Positions 6,841 through 14,475 of a DNA stretch of 64,000 bases are shown here, piece after piece. The first letter of the stretch is position 1. Every line of letters starts with the position of its first letter. The notes under the pieces are model-generated. The model made no database searches, was not told where the DNA came from, and was given only the letters and a program-made list of their open reading frames with translations. The position numbers and the translations under genes were made by a program. This stretch comes from an uncultured Bacteroidales bacterium (GTDB taxonomy: Bacteria > Bacteroidota > Bacteroidia > Bacteroidales > UBA932). The DNA lies in contig CANRID010000001.1 in assembly GCA_947630665.1 (NCBI GenBank), positions 62,001-126,000 of the forward strand, given 5' to 3'.

Positions 6841-9800
6841 ATGAAAAAGACATTAACCTTATTTGTGCTGGCGATGTGTCTGGCCGGATATTCATTCGCC
6901 GATACGGTCCGCGAGGCCCGTTTGCTGCGTTTTCCTGCCACCAATAATCAGCAGATCGTGTTTACGTATGCGGGCGACCTGTATTCGGTGGGAATGGCCG
7001 GAGGCGAAGCCAAAAAACTTACTTCCCATGTAGGGTTCGAGATGTTCCCGCGTTTCTCTCCCGACGGAAAGACCCTGGCTTTTACCGGCCAGTATGACGG
7101 CAATACGGAAGTTTATACCATGCCGTCCGAGGGCGGAGTTCCTCAAAGAATCACTTACACGGCAGTGGTGGACAGGGACAATATCGGGGACCGGGTGGGA
7201 CCCAATAATATTGTCATGACCTGGACTCCCGACGGCAAAGAAATCGTGTTCCGCAGCCGCAGCTGGGCGTTTAGCAGTATGCGGGGTGTTTTAATGAAGG
7301 TTTCTGCAACCGGCGGCGTTCCGCAGCAATTGCCGTTGACCGAAGGTGGTTTCTGCTCCTATTCTCCCGATGGCAAGTATCTGGCCTTAAATAGAATGTT
7401 CCGCGAATTCCGCACCTGGAAATATTATGAGGGCGGCCAGGCTGACGATATCTGGCTTGCCGATCTGAAAGACGGCAGCATTACCAACCTGACCGACAAT
7501 CCCGCTCAGGATATTTTCCCGATGTTTGTCGGGAGGGAAATATATTTCCTGTCCGCGCGGGATAAAGTCATGAATCTGTTCGTGTATAATCTCGACACCA
7601 AAAAAACGGAAAAACTGACCGATTTTACCGAGTACGATGTAAAATTCCCTTCTCATTCCGACCAGTATATCGTTTTCGAGAACGGCGGGTATATTTACAA
7701 ATATTCTATCAGAGACAAGAAATGCGATAAGGTGAATATCACGCTTCGCAACGAGGGTGCATTTGCGCGTCCGCAATGGATCGATGTTTCCGGGCGGATG
7801 TCGGCCAGCTCTTTGTCTCCCGACGGATCGCGCGTCCTGATAACGGCCCGTGGCGATGTTTTCTCTGCTCCCGCCAAAGAAGGGGCAACCATCAATATCA
7901 CCCGTACCGACAATGCCCAGGAAAGGAACGGAGCATGGTCTCCGGACGGCAATTGGATCGCCTATTTGTCGGATATTTCCGGGGAATACGAAATTTATAT
8001 CGTTCCGCAGGATATGAGCGCGGCGCCCAAACAACTGACCAATGGCGAAAAAAGCTATAAGAACGGGATGCAATGGGCTCCGGATTCCAAATCCCTTTAC
8101 TATACCAATGAAACCAAAGAACTGTACAACGTAGACCTGTCGGGAAACAAACGGTTGGTTTACCAAGGTACCGAATCCGGTCCGAGGGGGTATAATATCT
8201 CTCCCGACGGCAAATGGATCGCTTTCAGCGCGAGCGCCCCGAATAAGGTAAGCGTGGTATATCTGCTCGAAGTATCTACCGGAAAAACGGTGCCGGTTAC
8301 CGACACATGGTACGATTCGAGTTCCCCTCTGTTCTCTTCAGACGGCAAATATCTGTTTTTTACCTCGGCACGCGATCTGAACGCACGATATGCCGGAAAT
8401 GAATGGAATGCGTTGTACAATTACGGGAATTATATTTTTGCGGTTCCTCTCCAGGCGTCCGTTCCGAATCCGTTCCTGACGAAAAACGATCAGTACGAGC
8501 CGGCTGCCGGAAATGATGACAGCGTTAAAAAAGAGGCCCAAAAACCGGATTCCGGAGATATGAAAGTCGATCTCGAAGGAATTCAGGACAGAATCGTAAA
8601 CCTTCCGTTGGAGCCCGGCTATTTCCGGCTGCTCCGCTCGGTTGACGGCAAGCTGATCTATTCCAGCGGCCGGAGTATCCGGAGTTATAATATGAAAACT
8701 TTGAAGGACAGCGAGATCGGTAAAGGAAGCATTTTAGCTTTCACTCCCGACAATAAAAAGATCGTGTATCGGGATAATTCAGGAAAAAATATCAGCGTAG
8801 TGGCGTTTTCCGATAATCTCAAAGGGGGAGATCCGGTACCGACCTCCGGACTGCGAGTGTTTGTGAATTATCCGAATGAATGGAAGCAGATTTTCGATGA
8901 GACCTGGAGGGTTTACCGCGACGGATTTTATGTGAAAAACATGCTCGGTAAAGACTGGAAGGCCATCCATGACAAATATGCCGTGCTGCTCCCTTATGTA
9001 AGCCACCGTCAGGATCTGACTTATATTATCGGGGAAATGATTTCCGAACTGAGCGTAGGGCATGCTTATGTGACTACCGGAGAGACGCCGGCCGCTCCGC
9101 AGATCAAAACCGGACTATTAGGCGCAAAAGTCAGCAAGGACAAGTCGGGCTATTTCAGAATCGATAAGATATACAAGGGCGCCAACTGGTCTCCGAAATG
9201 GAGATCTCCGCTGACCGAACCGGGGATGAATATGAAGCCGGGTATGTATATTCTGGCGGTAAATAATATTCCGTGCGAGGGACTGACCGATATTCTCCAG
9301 CCGCTGGTGGGTACGGTGGGGCAGACCGTAGAGCTTCTGGTAAACGACAAGCCGTCCAAAGAGGGTGCGCGTAAAATCTACGTCAAACCGATTGCTTCGG
9401 AGGCGCAGCTCGCTTATTATGAATGGGTTCAGAATAACATCGAGAAAGTGGACAAATTGTCGGGAGGAGAAATCGGCTACATCCATATCCCGGATATGAG
9501 TACCGCCGGTCTGGATGAATTCACCCGGCTGTTCTATCCGCAATTGAATAAAAAAGCGTTGATTATAGATGACCGTATGAACGGTGGCGGAAACGTATCT
9601 CCGATTATTATCGAAAAACTTTCCCGCATCGTATATCGGATGACCATGTCCCGTAACGGAGGCTCTCCGAGTACCATTCCGGATGCTACCCATTACGGTC
9701 CCAAGGTTGTGCTGATCGACAAATACGCCAGCTCCGACGGGGACTTGTTCCCATATAGCTTCAAGCAATTGAAATTGGGTAAACTTATCGGTATGCGCAC

Positions 9801-10068
9801 TTGGGGAGGTATCGTAGGTATTTCCGGCTCCAAACCTTACCTGGACGGCCAGGATGTGCGGACTCCGTTTTTCACCTCTTATTCCGTGGATACGGGCGAC
9901 TGGATAGTGGAAAATCACGGTGTGGATCCGGATATAGTAGTGGATAACAATCCATTCGATGAATACAAAGGTATCGACAAGCAACTGGAAAAAGCCGTAG
10001 AAGTCCTCAAACAGGAAATGAAAAACTACAAACCGCTTCCAGGCGTGCCGAAGGACCCTGTCCGTTAA
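6841..10068 (+). CDS. Tricorn-like S41 family protease
   Basis: 1075 aa with signal peptide MKKTLTLFVLAMCLAGYSFA. Residues about 25-600 hold WD40/TolB-like beta-propeller repeats (SPDGK..., PRFSPDGKTLAFTG, WSPDGNWIAYLS). A tricorn core domain, a PDZ domain and a C-terminal S41 peptidase domain follow. Candidate catalytic residues sit where they do in Thermoplasma tricorn: His741 in SVGHAYV, Ser965 in ASSDGDLF, Glu1024 in IVENHG. Predicted role: processive peptidase outside the cytoplasm, probably periplasmic. It is monocistronic and ends at the hairpin at 10130. Two copies of TGTCGGGA lie in its first half and one near residue 873. Confidence 0.9.
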   Translation: MKKTLTLFVLAMCLAGYSFADTVREARLLRFPATNNQQIVFTYAGDLYSVGMAGGEAKKLTSHVGFEMFPRFSPDGKTLAFTGQYDGNTEVYTMPSEGGVPQRITYTAVVDRDNIGDRVGPNNIVMTWTPDGKEIVFRSRSWAFSSMRGVLMKVSATGGVPQQLPLTEGGFCSYSPDGKYLALNRMFREFRTWKYYEGGQADDIWLADLKDGSITNLTDNPAQDIFPMFVGREIYFLSARDKVMNLFVYNLDTKKTEKLTDFTEYDVKFPSHSDQYIVFENGGYIYKYSIRDKKCDKVNITLRNEGAFARPQWIDVSGRMSASSLSPDGSRVLITARGDVFSAPAKEGATINITRTDNAQERNGAWSPDGNWIAYLSDISGEYEIYIVPQDMSAAPKQLTNGEKSYKNGMQWAPDSKSLYYTNETKELYNVDLSGNKRLVYQGTESGPRGYNISPDGKWIAFSASAPNKVSVVYLLEVSTGKTVPVTDTWYDSSSPLFSSDGKYLFFTSARDLNARYAGNEWNALYNYGNYIFAVPLQASVPNPFLTKNDQYEPAAGNDDSVKKEAQKPDSGDMKVDLEGIQDRIVNLPLEPGYFRLLRSVDGKLIYSSGRSIRSYNMKTLKDSEIGKGSILAFTPDNKKIVYRDNSGKNISVVAFSDNLKGGDPVPTSGLRVFVNYPNEWKQIFDETWRVYRDGFYVKNMLGKDWKAIHDKYAVLLPYVSHRQDLTYIIGEMISELSVGHAYVTTGETPAAPQIKTGLLGAKVSKDKSGYFRIDKIYKGANWSPKWRSPLTEPGMNMKPGMYILAVNNIPCEGLTDILQPLVGTVGQTVELLVNDKPSKEGARKIYVKPIASEAQLAYYEWVQNNIEKVDKLSGGEIGYIHIPDMSTAGLDEFTRLFYPQLNKKALIIDDRMNGGGNVSPIIIEKLSRIVYRMTMSRNGGSPSTIPDATHYGPKVVLIDKYASSDGDLFPYSFKQLKLGKLIGMRTWGGIVGISGSKPYLDGQDVRTPFFTSYSVDTGDWIVENHGVDPDIVVDNNPFDEYKGIDKQLEKAVEVLKQEMKNYKPLPGVPKDPVR

Positions 10069-10129
10069 TTATCCTTCTATCTTTGAAGTGATTCCAAAAA
10101 TCGGACGGGTTGACAGTTATCCGTTTATA

Positions 10130-10165
10130 GAAAGAGTCCGGTATCGTATCGGGCTCTTTCCTTTT
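10130..10165 (+). terminator. Terminator between the tricorn gene and cobC
   Basis: GAAAGAGTCCG pairs with CGGGCTCTTTC (11 bp with one G-U) around a 9-nt loop, followed by CTTTT. The genes on both sides converge here, so it may act in both directions. Confidence 0.65.
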
Positions 10166-10185
10166 AAGCGGACTTTGATCCTTTG

Positions 10186-10725
10186 TCAGACGGCCGGAGC
10201 AAGCGTCATCTTGACGATTCCGCCGTAAGGTGCGAGGGCGCTGAAGGCCTCGGCCGGTTTCAGCAGGCCGGCATAGATCTGTGCGCATATAATGACTCCT
10301 CCATGCGTGAAAACGGCTGCCTGCCGGTACGGTTTTTTGCGTAGTTCGTTCAGAAAATCCGAAACCCGGGTTAACTGATCTTCGAATGATTCTCCTTCCG
10401 TAGCCCGTACATGAAAATAATCGTCATACCATTCCTGAAGGCGGGGATCTTTGAGATCGTCGTATCCTTGCATTTCCCATTCTCCGAAATTGATCTCCAT
10501 CAGCCGGGAATCGCGTACGGCATCCGGATACCCGCAGAAATCGGCCAGCCGTGTGCAGCGGGTCAAGGGACTCGTATAGACCCGGTCGAAACGGATTCCT
10601 TTAAGCTGGCTGCAGGTCGCTTCCGCTTCCTGAGGAAAAGTCTCATTCAGAGGCACATCAGTCTGGCCGTAAAACATGCCTTTAGGAACATTTACCGATG
10701 TATGGCGTATGAAATATATTTCCAT
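10186..10725 (-). CDS. cobC: Alpha-ribazole phosphatase CobC
   Basis: 179 aa histidine phosphatase. RHT at residues 7-9 holds the phospho-accepting His; TSPLTRCTRLA is the second active-site segment, GE at INFGEWEMQGYDDL the third, and TFHG-type His in VFTHGGV the last. The family also includes phosphoglycerate mutases, but the position as last gene of cobU-cobT-cobS-cobC points to alpha-ribazole-5'-phosphate (or adenosylcobalamin-5'-phosphate) dephosphorylation at the end of nucleotide loop assembly. The gap to cobS is 18 nt. Confidence 0.88.
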   Translation of the reverse strand: MEIYFIRHTSVNVPKGMFYGQTDVPLNETFPQEAEATCSQLKGIRFDRVYTSPLTRCTRLADFCGYPDAVRDSRLMEINFGEWEMQGYDDLKDPRLQEWYDDYFHVRATEGESFEDQLTRVSDFLNELRKKPYRQAAVFTHGGVIICAQIYAGLLKPAEAFSALAPYGGIVKMTLAPAV

Positions 10726-10743
10726 TGCTGAATAATTGAATTG

Positions 10744-11502
10744 TTAATTGTTTATTTGTAAAATGGTTATGGCAGTATAGAAGGATAGTTCGCAAAGCAG
10801 GAAAAGGGCTCCGCAGCAATCTCCGGTATATCCCGCGATCTTTTTCTTCATCAGCAGAACCAATAACAGAAAAATCGCCATGGGAGCGGCGGCAGCGGCC
10901 CAGTAGGGGGCCGGCAGGAACAGGATGCCCGGAAGGATGCCCGTCCCTAAGGCAAAAAGGATATTGCCCGCTTTCATACGGTTATAAACGGTTTTATTTT
11001 TGCTTTCTTCCTCTTTGCGGGCGTAAGGCAGGAAATTGATTACCTGCGAAGCGATGAATTTGCACCAGGGATCGCCGGCTGCGATGACTGCATATACAAA
11101 AGGGTGGGGCAGGGCGGATAACAGGGTATAAAGCAATCCGAAATAGAATATCAGCCCGATAACCCCGTAGGTCCCGATATGGGAATCTTTCATGATCTCC
11201 AGCGTTTTCTGTCGGGAAGTCCCTCCTCCGAACCCGTCGAAAAAGTCTGCAAGTCCGTCTTCGTGCAGGGCGCCCGTCAGCAATACCCTGGAAAGGATAG
11301 CCAGCAGAAGAGCGGCCGGCAGCGGCAGAAAATGGGAACAACCCCAATATGTCAGGATGAGGATTCCTCCGGTGAGCCATCCCGTCAGCGGCCAGTAATT
11401 GACCGTGCGGCGGAAGCTGTCTGTCGGGACCCTGAAAATCCGCCAGAAAGGGAGCCGGGTGAAGAACATGAAAGAGGCGCCTATATCGTAAAATATTTTC
11501 AT
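10744..11502 (-). CDS. cobS: Adenosylcobinamide-GDP ribazoletransferase CobS
   Basis: 252 aa integral membrane protein. Conserved start FFTRLPFW, then the CobS signature LTGALHEDGLADFFDGFGGG near residues 78-97 and SHIGTYGVIGL. Several hydrophobic helices follow. Known reaction: joins adenosylcobinamide-GDP and alpha-ribazole (phosphate) to give adenosylcobalamin (phosphate) at the inner membrane. It lies between cobT (21 nt gap) and cobC (18 nt gap). Confidence 0.93.
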   Translation of the reverse strand: MKIFYDIGASFMFFTRLPFWRIFRVPTDSFRRTVNYWPLTGWLTGGILILTYWGCSHFLPLPAALLLAILSRVLLTGALHEDGLADFFDGFGGGTSRQKTLEIMKDSHIGTYGVIGLIFYFGLLYTLLSALPHPFVYAVIAAGDPWCKFIASQVINFLPYARKEEESKNKTVYNRMKAGNILFALGTGILPGILFLPAPYWAAAAAPMAIFLLLVLLMKKKIAGYTGDCCGALFLLCELSFYTAITILQINN

Positions 11503-11523
11503 TTTTATCTTTCTCCTGACGGC

Positions 11524-12561
11524 TTAAAAATATTTGGTTATGGAAGCATGGGCGAAACTGTCCATCTCGTTTATCATGCGTATGGCGGAATCGATAATGG
11601 GGTAAGAGCAGATGGCACCGGTTCCTTCTCCTAAGCGCAGTCCCAAATTCAAAAGAGGGCGGACCCGGAGTGCGTCTAACACTAATTTATGTCCGGCTTC
11701 GTCTCCCTGATGTCCGAAAAGGGCGTAGGAAAGCACATCGGGATAAAGCCGGGAGGCGGCGAGAATGCAATTGGTCATAATGAAACCGTCTATCAGAATG
11801 ACCATTCCCAGTTCGGCCGCCTGAAGCATGGCCCCTGTCGCCATTACCATTTCATATCCTCCGAAATACCGGATAATATCTTCCGCAGAGCCGTCTCCTT
11901 TATAATTTTCTATGGATTTTTTCAGAATATCGTATTTGTGCCGGATGCCTTCATCGTCTAACCCGCTGCCGGCTCCCACGCATTGTTGAAGCGGAATGCC
12001 CGTGAAGCAATGCATCCAAATAGAAGATGAGGATGTGTTGGCGATTCCCATTTCTCCGAAGCTGATGATATTGCATCCTTCCGTATTGCTTTCCCGTACT
12101 ATCTTCGCTCCCCTTTCTATGCATTGTTCCATTTCCTGATGCGTCATAGCCGCTTCATGCAGATAGTTCCGGGTGCCTTTCCTTACTTTCATATCTATTA
12201 TCCCGCATCCCGACGGAAAATCGTAATCTACTCCGGCATCCACGACCTTCAATCTGAATCCGTGCTGGCGGCAGAAGAAATTGACGCCTGCGCCGCCTTT
12301 CAGAAAATTGGCCGATTGCTGCCAGGTAATTTCCTTGGGGGATTTGCTGACCCCTTCCTCCACAATGCCGTGGTCGGCGGCAAAAATAATGTTTTGAGGG
12401 TTTTTCAGGCGGGGCGTAAGGGTTTGCTGGATGAGTCCCACCTGCAAGGCGATTTCTTCCAGCGTGCCTAACGAACCTTTTGGTTTGACGAGATTGTTTA
12501 TTTTGTCGATCAATGCCGGGCGGATTCCCTGGTCCGGCTTTTCGATTTGAAAGATTTTCAT
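11524..12561 (-). CDS. cobT: Nicotinate-nucleotide-dimethylbenzimidazole phosphoribosyltransferase CobT
   Basis: 345 aa, the usual family length. Signature segments: [43 protein letters not shown], and a C-terminal EGTGA motif ([15 protein letters not shown]) with the catalytic Glu. Known reaction: transfer of ribose-5-phosphate from nicotinate mononucleotide to the lower-ligand base. Second gene of the cobUTSC operon. Confidence 0.94.
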   Translation of the reverse strand: MKIFQIEKPDQGIRPALIDKINNLVKPKGSLGTLEEIALQVGLIQQTLTPRLKNPQNIIFAADHGIVEEGVSKSPKEITWQQSANFLKGGAGVNFFCRQHGFRLKVVDAGVDYDFPSGCGIIDMKVRKGTRNYLHEAAMTHQEMEQCIERGAKIVRESNTEGCNIISFGEMGIANTSSSSIWMHCFTGIPLQQCVGAGSGLDDEGIRHKYDILKKSIENYKGDGSAEDIIRYFGGYEMVMATGAMLQAAELGMVILIDGFIMTNCILAASRLYPDVLSYALFGHQGDEAGHKLVLDALRVRPLLNLGLRLGEGTGAICSYPIIDSAIRMINEMDSFAHASITKYF

Positions 12562-12619
12562 CGTTGTATGGTAACTTTTTTAAAGTTAATGGCGGTCCGG
12601 GGCCGTGGCCGGATCGGTT

Positions 12620-13171
12620 TTACTCTTTTCCCTCCGGAGGCGGACCGAGAATGCGGCCGTCCTGTTTGATTATAACCGGGATGCCGCTTACCATCCATAT
12701 CACTTGGTCCGCACGGGAAGCGATATACTGGTTAACCCAACCTTGCAAATCCGTGAATTGCCGCTGGAGCTGGTTCCCGGCCACTCCTCCTGAGCCTATT
12801 TCATTGGTTACGAAAATGAAAACGGCATCCTGCGCGGTAAATTCATCGAATTCTTTTTTTACGGCTTCCAGCGCTTTCCGGACATCGGATCCCAGATCGA
12901 AGAAAAAATTGGTACACCATAGAGTCACGCAGTCTATCACTACGGTTCTCCCTTTTACGTCATGTCGTCCGAGTCGTTTGTCTTCTTCGATATTGGTCCA
13001 TTGGGGCCCCCTGTTCGAGCGGTGCCTTTCCACTCTTTTTCGGAATTCCTCATCCCAGATGCGGGAGGTGGCCATATAAATAGGCTGTCGGGACAGGGCA
13101 AGGGCTTTTTTTTCCGCATAGCTGCTTTTACCGGACCTCTGGCCGCCCGTAATGAGGATAATTTGTTTCAT
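12620..13171 (-). CDS. cobU: Adenosylcobinamide kinase/guanylyltransferase CobU
   Basis: 183 aa. P-loop GGQRSGKSS at residues 9-17, then the guanylylation-site region containing RHRSNRGPQW, and FVTNEIGSGGV. Known bifunctional enzyme: phosphorylates adenosylcobinamide and transfers GMP from GTP. First gene of the cobUTSC operon. Its promoter (13189-13196) leaves a very short leader, and no riboswitch is present upstream. Confidence 0.93.
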   Translation of the reverse strand: MKQIILITGGQRSGKSSYAEKKALALSRQPIYMATSRIWDEEFRKRVERHRSNRGPQWTNIEEDKRLGRHDVKGRTVVIDCVTLWCTNFFFDLGSDVRKALEAVKKEFDEFTAQDAVFIFVTNEIGSGGVAGNQLQRQFTDLQGWVNQYIASRADQVIWMVSGIPVIIKQDGRILGPPPEGKE

Positions 13172-13188
13172 AATTCGTAAATGGCATA

Positions 13189-13196
13189 CAAAAATA
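13189..13196 (-). promoter_or_regulatory. -7 box of cobUTSC promoter
   Basis: TATTTTTG on the minus strand, 18 nt from the cobU start codon. There is no room for a cobalamin riboswitch. Confidence 0.5.
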
Positions 13197-13223
13197 CGTC
13201 ATTCTTTTGTAATAAAAAACAGT

Positions 13224-13231
13224 TACCTTTG
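13224..13231 (+). promoter_or_regulatory. -7 box of serB promoter
   Basis: TACCTTTG. It lies inside the longest serB reading frame (ATG at 13181), which shows that the ATG at 13253 is the real start. Confidence 0.55.
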
Positions 13232-13252
13232 CAATCTTCAATAAAGGGAAAC

Positions 13253-14182
13253 ATGCCGGAGAGATATCGTATAGCGCTTTTGGGCCGGAGGATAACGGAT
13301 TCGCACCGGAAGGAGGTCTTCTCGGCCATACGCGCCGGCGGATTGGAAGTTATCGGAGGCGGGAACAAGGCTGAGGCAAAGGAAACCGGGTTGGAGAAAT
13401 TGGAATTCACCGCCGAAGGAAGAGATCCCCGTAAGGAGGAGATGCAAATGCAATTGCTGGGCATAGCCTCGCGCGGGGAAATAAGCATAGCGCTCCGTTC
13501 GTTCTTACCGCAATACGTATCGTCTTTTTCTCCGTGTCCCGACAATCTTCTTTCCTGCTATTTCCGTTTGATCTGTTTCGATATGGATTCCACCTTGATC
13601 CGGGCGGAGCTGATGGATGAATTGGGCGAATACTTGGGAATCGGGGAGCGAATGCGCCGGATTACCGCCAGAACCATGCGGGGCGAAATCTGTTTCCGGG
13701 AGAGCTTTACTGAACGGGTGGCTTTGTTGAAGGGATTGGAGACGGAAGTCCTGGAAAGGATTGTAAAGAGCATTCCCGCGGCTCCGGGGTTGGAAGATGC
13801 GATGGCTGCTTTACGGAAAGCCGGTATCCGGACGGCGATCGTAACCGGAGGATTTACCGTTTTCGGCCGTTATTTGCAGAAAAAATACGGCTTCGATGAT
13901 ATATTTGCCACAGACATAGAGATTTCGGAAGGAAAGCTTACGGGAAGATTCGCAGGTCCCATCTTAGATGGGGAGAGGAAGGCCCGGGCGTTGGAAGAGC
14001 TTTGTTTACGGGAGAAAATTTCTCCGCTTCGGTGCGTAGCCGCAGGAGACGGCGCCAACGATGTAGCCATGCTCTGCCGGGCCGGTCTGTCGGTCGCCTA
14101 TCATGCCGGCGGCTTGGATTTGCCTGCCGTCCTGCATGCGGCGGGAGTGTTTGAACCATATTTTTATAAGCATGCCACGTGA
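13253..14182 (+). CDS. serB: Phosphoserine phosphatase SerB (C-terminus rewritten by island junction)
   Basis: 309 aa from the ATG at 13253 (MPERYRIALLGRR). An N-terminal region of about 100 residues resembles a reduced ACT-like domain. A HAD phosphatase follows: motif I FDMDSTLI (nucleophile Asp), motif II IVTGGF, motif III/IV VAAGDGANDVAML. Known reaction: last step of serine synthesis. It is divergent from cobU. The final residues (YFYKHAT) are encoded by DNA that on the other strand is the Abi_2 remnant, so the native C-terminus seems to have been replaced when the neighbouring island arrived or decayed. Confidence 0.87.
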   Translation: MPERYRIALLGRRITDSHRKEVFSAIRAGGLEVIGGGNKAEAKETGLEKLEFTAEGRDPRKEEMQMQLLGIASRGEISIALRSFLPQYVSSFSPCPDNLLSCYFRLICFDMDSTLIRAELMDELGEYLGIGERMRRITARTMRGEICFRESFTERVALLKGLETEVLERIVKSIPAAPGLEDAMAALRKAGIRTAIVTGGFTVFGRYLQKKYGFDDIFATDIEISEGKLTGRFAGPILDGERKARALEELCLREKISPLRCVAAGDGANDVAMLCRAGLSVAYHAGGLDLPAVLHAAGVFEPYFYKHAT

Positions 14183-14242
14183 TTTGAGTATTTGAACGAT
14201 TTGTTCAGGAGAGGAATATGGCTTGGTGAAACTTGTTTTCAT
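14165..14242 (-). pseudogene. Truncated Abi_2 (AbiD/AbiF-like) gene, N-terminal remnant
   Basis: From the ATG at 14242 the minus strand reads MKTSFTKPYSSPEQIVQILK, then SRGMLI. This is the typical start of Abi_2 family HEPN proteins (pattern KxxxTKPxxxxxEQIxxLKSRGLxI). After about 26 codons the frame runs antisense into serB and family similarity stops, so the catalytic HEPN part is lost. Recognition rests on this short segment only, but the pattern is specific. Its promoter and upstream RNA are still present. Confidence 0.65.
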
Positions 14243-14253
14243 ATAGGTATAAT

Positions 14254-14303
14254 AAAAAACGACCCGCCGATTTGAGCATTGTAAAGAGGCTTGGCGGGTT
14301 CTA
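14254..14303 (-). ncRNA. Structured leader/ncRNA upstream of the Abi_2 remnant
   Basis: From the predicted start near 14303 the transcript folds with ACCCGCC (14293-14299 complement) pairing GGCGGGT (14262-14268 complement) around a loop of about 24 nt, followed by six U residues (14254-14259). It looks like a small RNA ending in a terminator, or an attenuator 12 nt before the toxin ATG. AbiF-type toxins have been reported with a co-encoded structured RNA; whether this is that RNA is inference. Confidence 0.5.
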
Positions 14304-14309
14304 ATGGTG

Positions 14310-14341
14310 CAAAGGTAGTAAAATTGTTTGGAATAGCCAAA
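14310..14341 (-). promoter_or_regulatory. Promoter of the Abi_2-associated RNA
   Basis: Minus strand TTTG (14338-14341), 20-nt spacer, TACCTTTG (14310-14317). Full consensus match, so the RNA is probably still transcribed although the gene is truncated. Confidence 0.6.
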
Positions 14342-14358
14342 TAGTTCGTGATGTAATA

Positions 14359-14390
14359 TTTGAAAAACAAGTTGAATAGCTATATTTTTG
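14359..14390 (+). promoter_or_regulatory. Promoter of the methyltransferase-helicase-nuclease operon
   Basis: TTTG (14359-14362), 20-nt spacer, TATTTTTG (14383-14390). Predicted start near 14397, giving a leader of about 80 nt that contains the XRE-tail reading frame. Confidence 0.55.
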
Positions 14391-14407
14391 CAAAACAATA
14401 TATACTT

Positions 14408-14473
14408 GTGAGAATTGCTAAACTTTTGAATATAGATCCACGCCAACTGATTAATGGTGGTAATATTGATTGA
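14408..14473 (+). pseudogene. C-terminal tail of an XRE/HTH regulator (remnant or leader ORF)
   Basis: A short frame starting at a GTG reads VRIAKLLNIDPRQLINGGNI and stops 2 nt before the methyltransferase ATG. IAKLLNIDPRQLI is the standard last helix of XRE-type HTH regulators. The frame is open upstream only to about 14372, where no HTH is encoded. Either the front of a regulator gene was deleted, or this is now a translated leader. Short, so only moderately certain. Confidence 0.5.
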
Positions 14474-14475
14474 TT

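Noticed and set aside
13181-13252. Longer start of serB at ATG 13181
   Set aside because: A TACCTTTG promoter box (13224-13231) lies between this ATG and the one at 13253; the extra residues have no family similarity.
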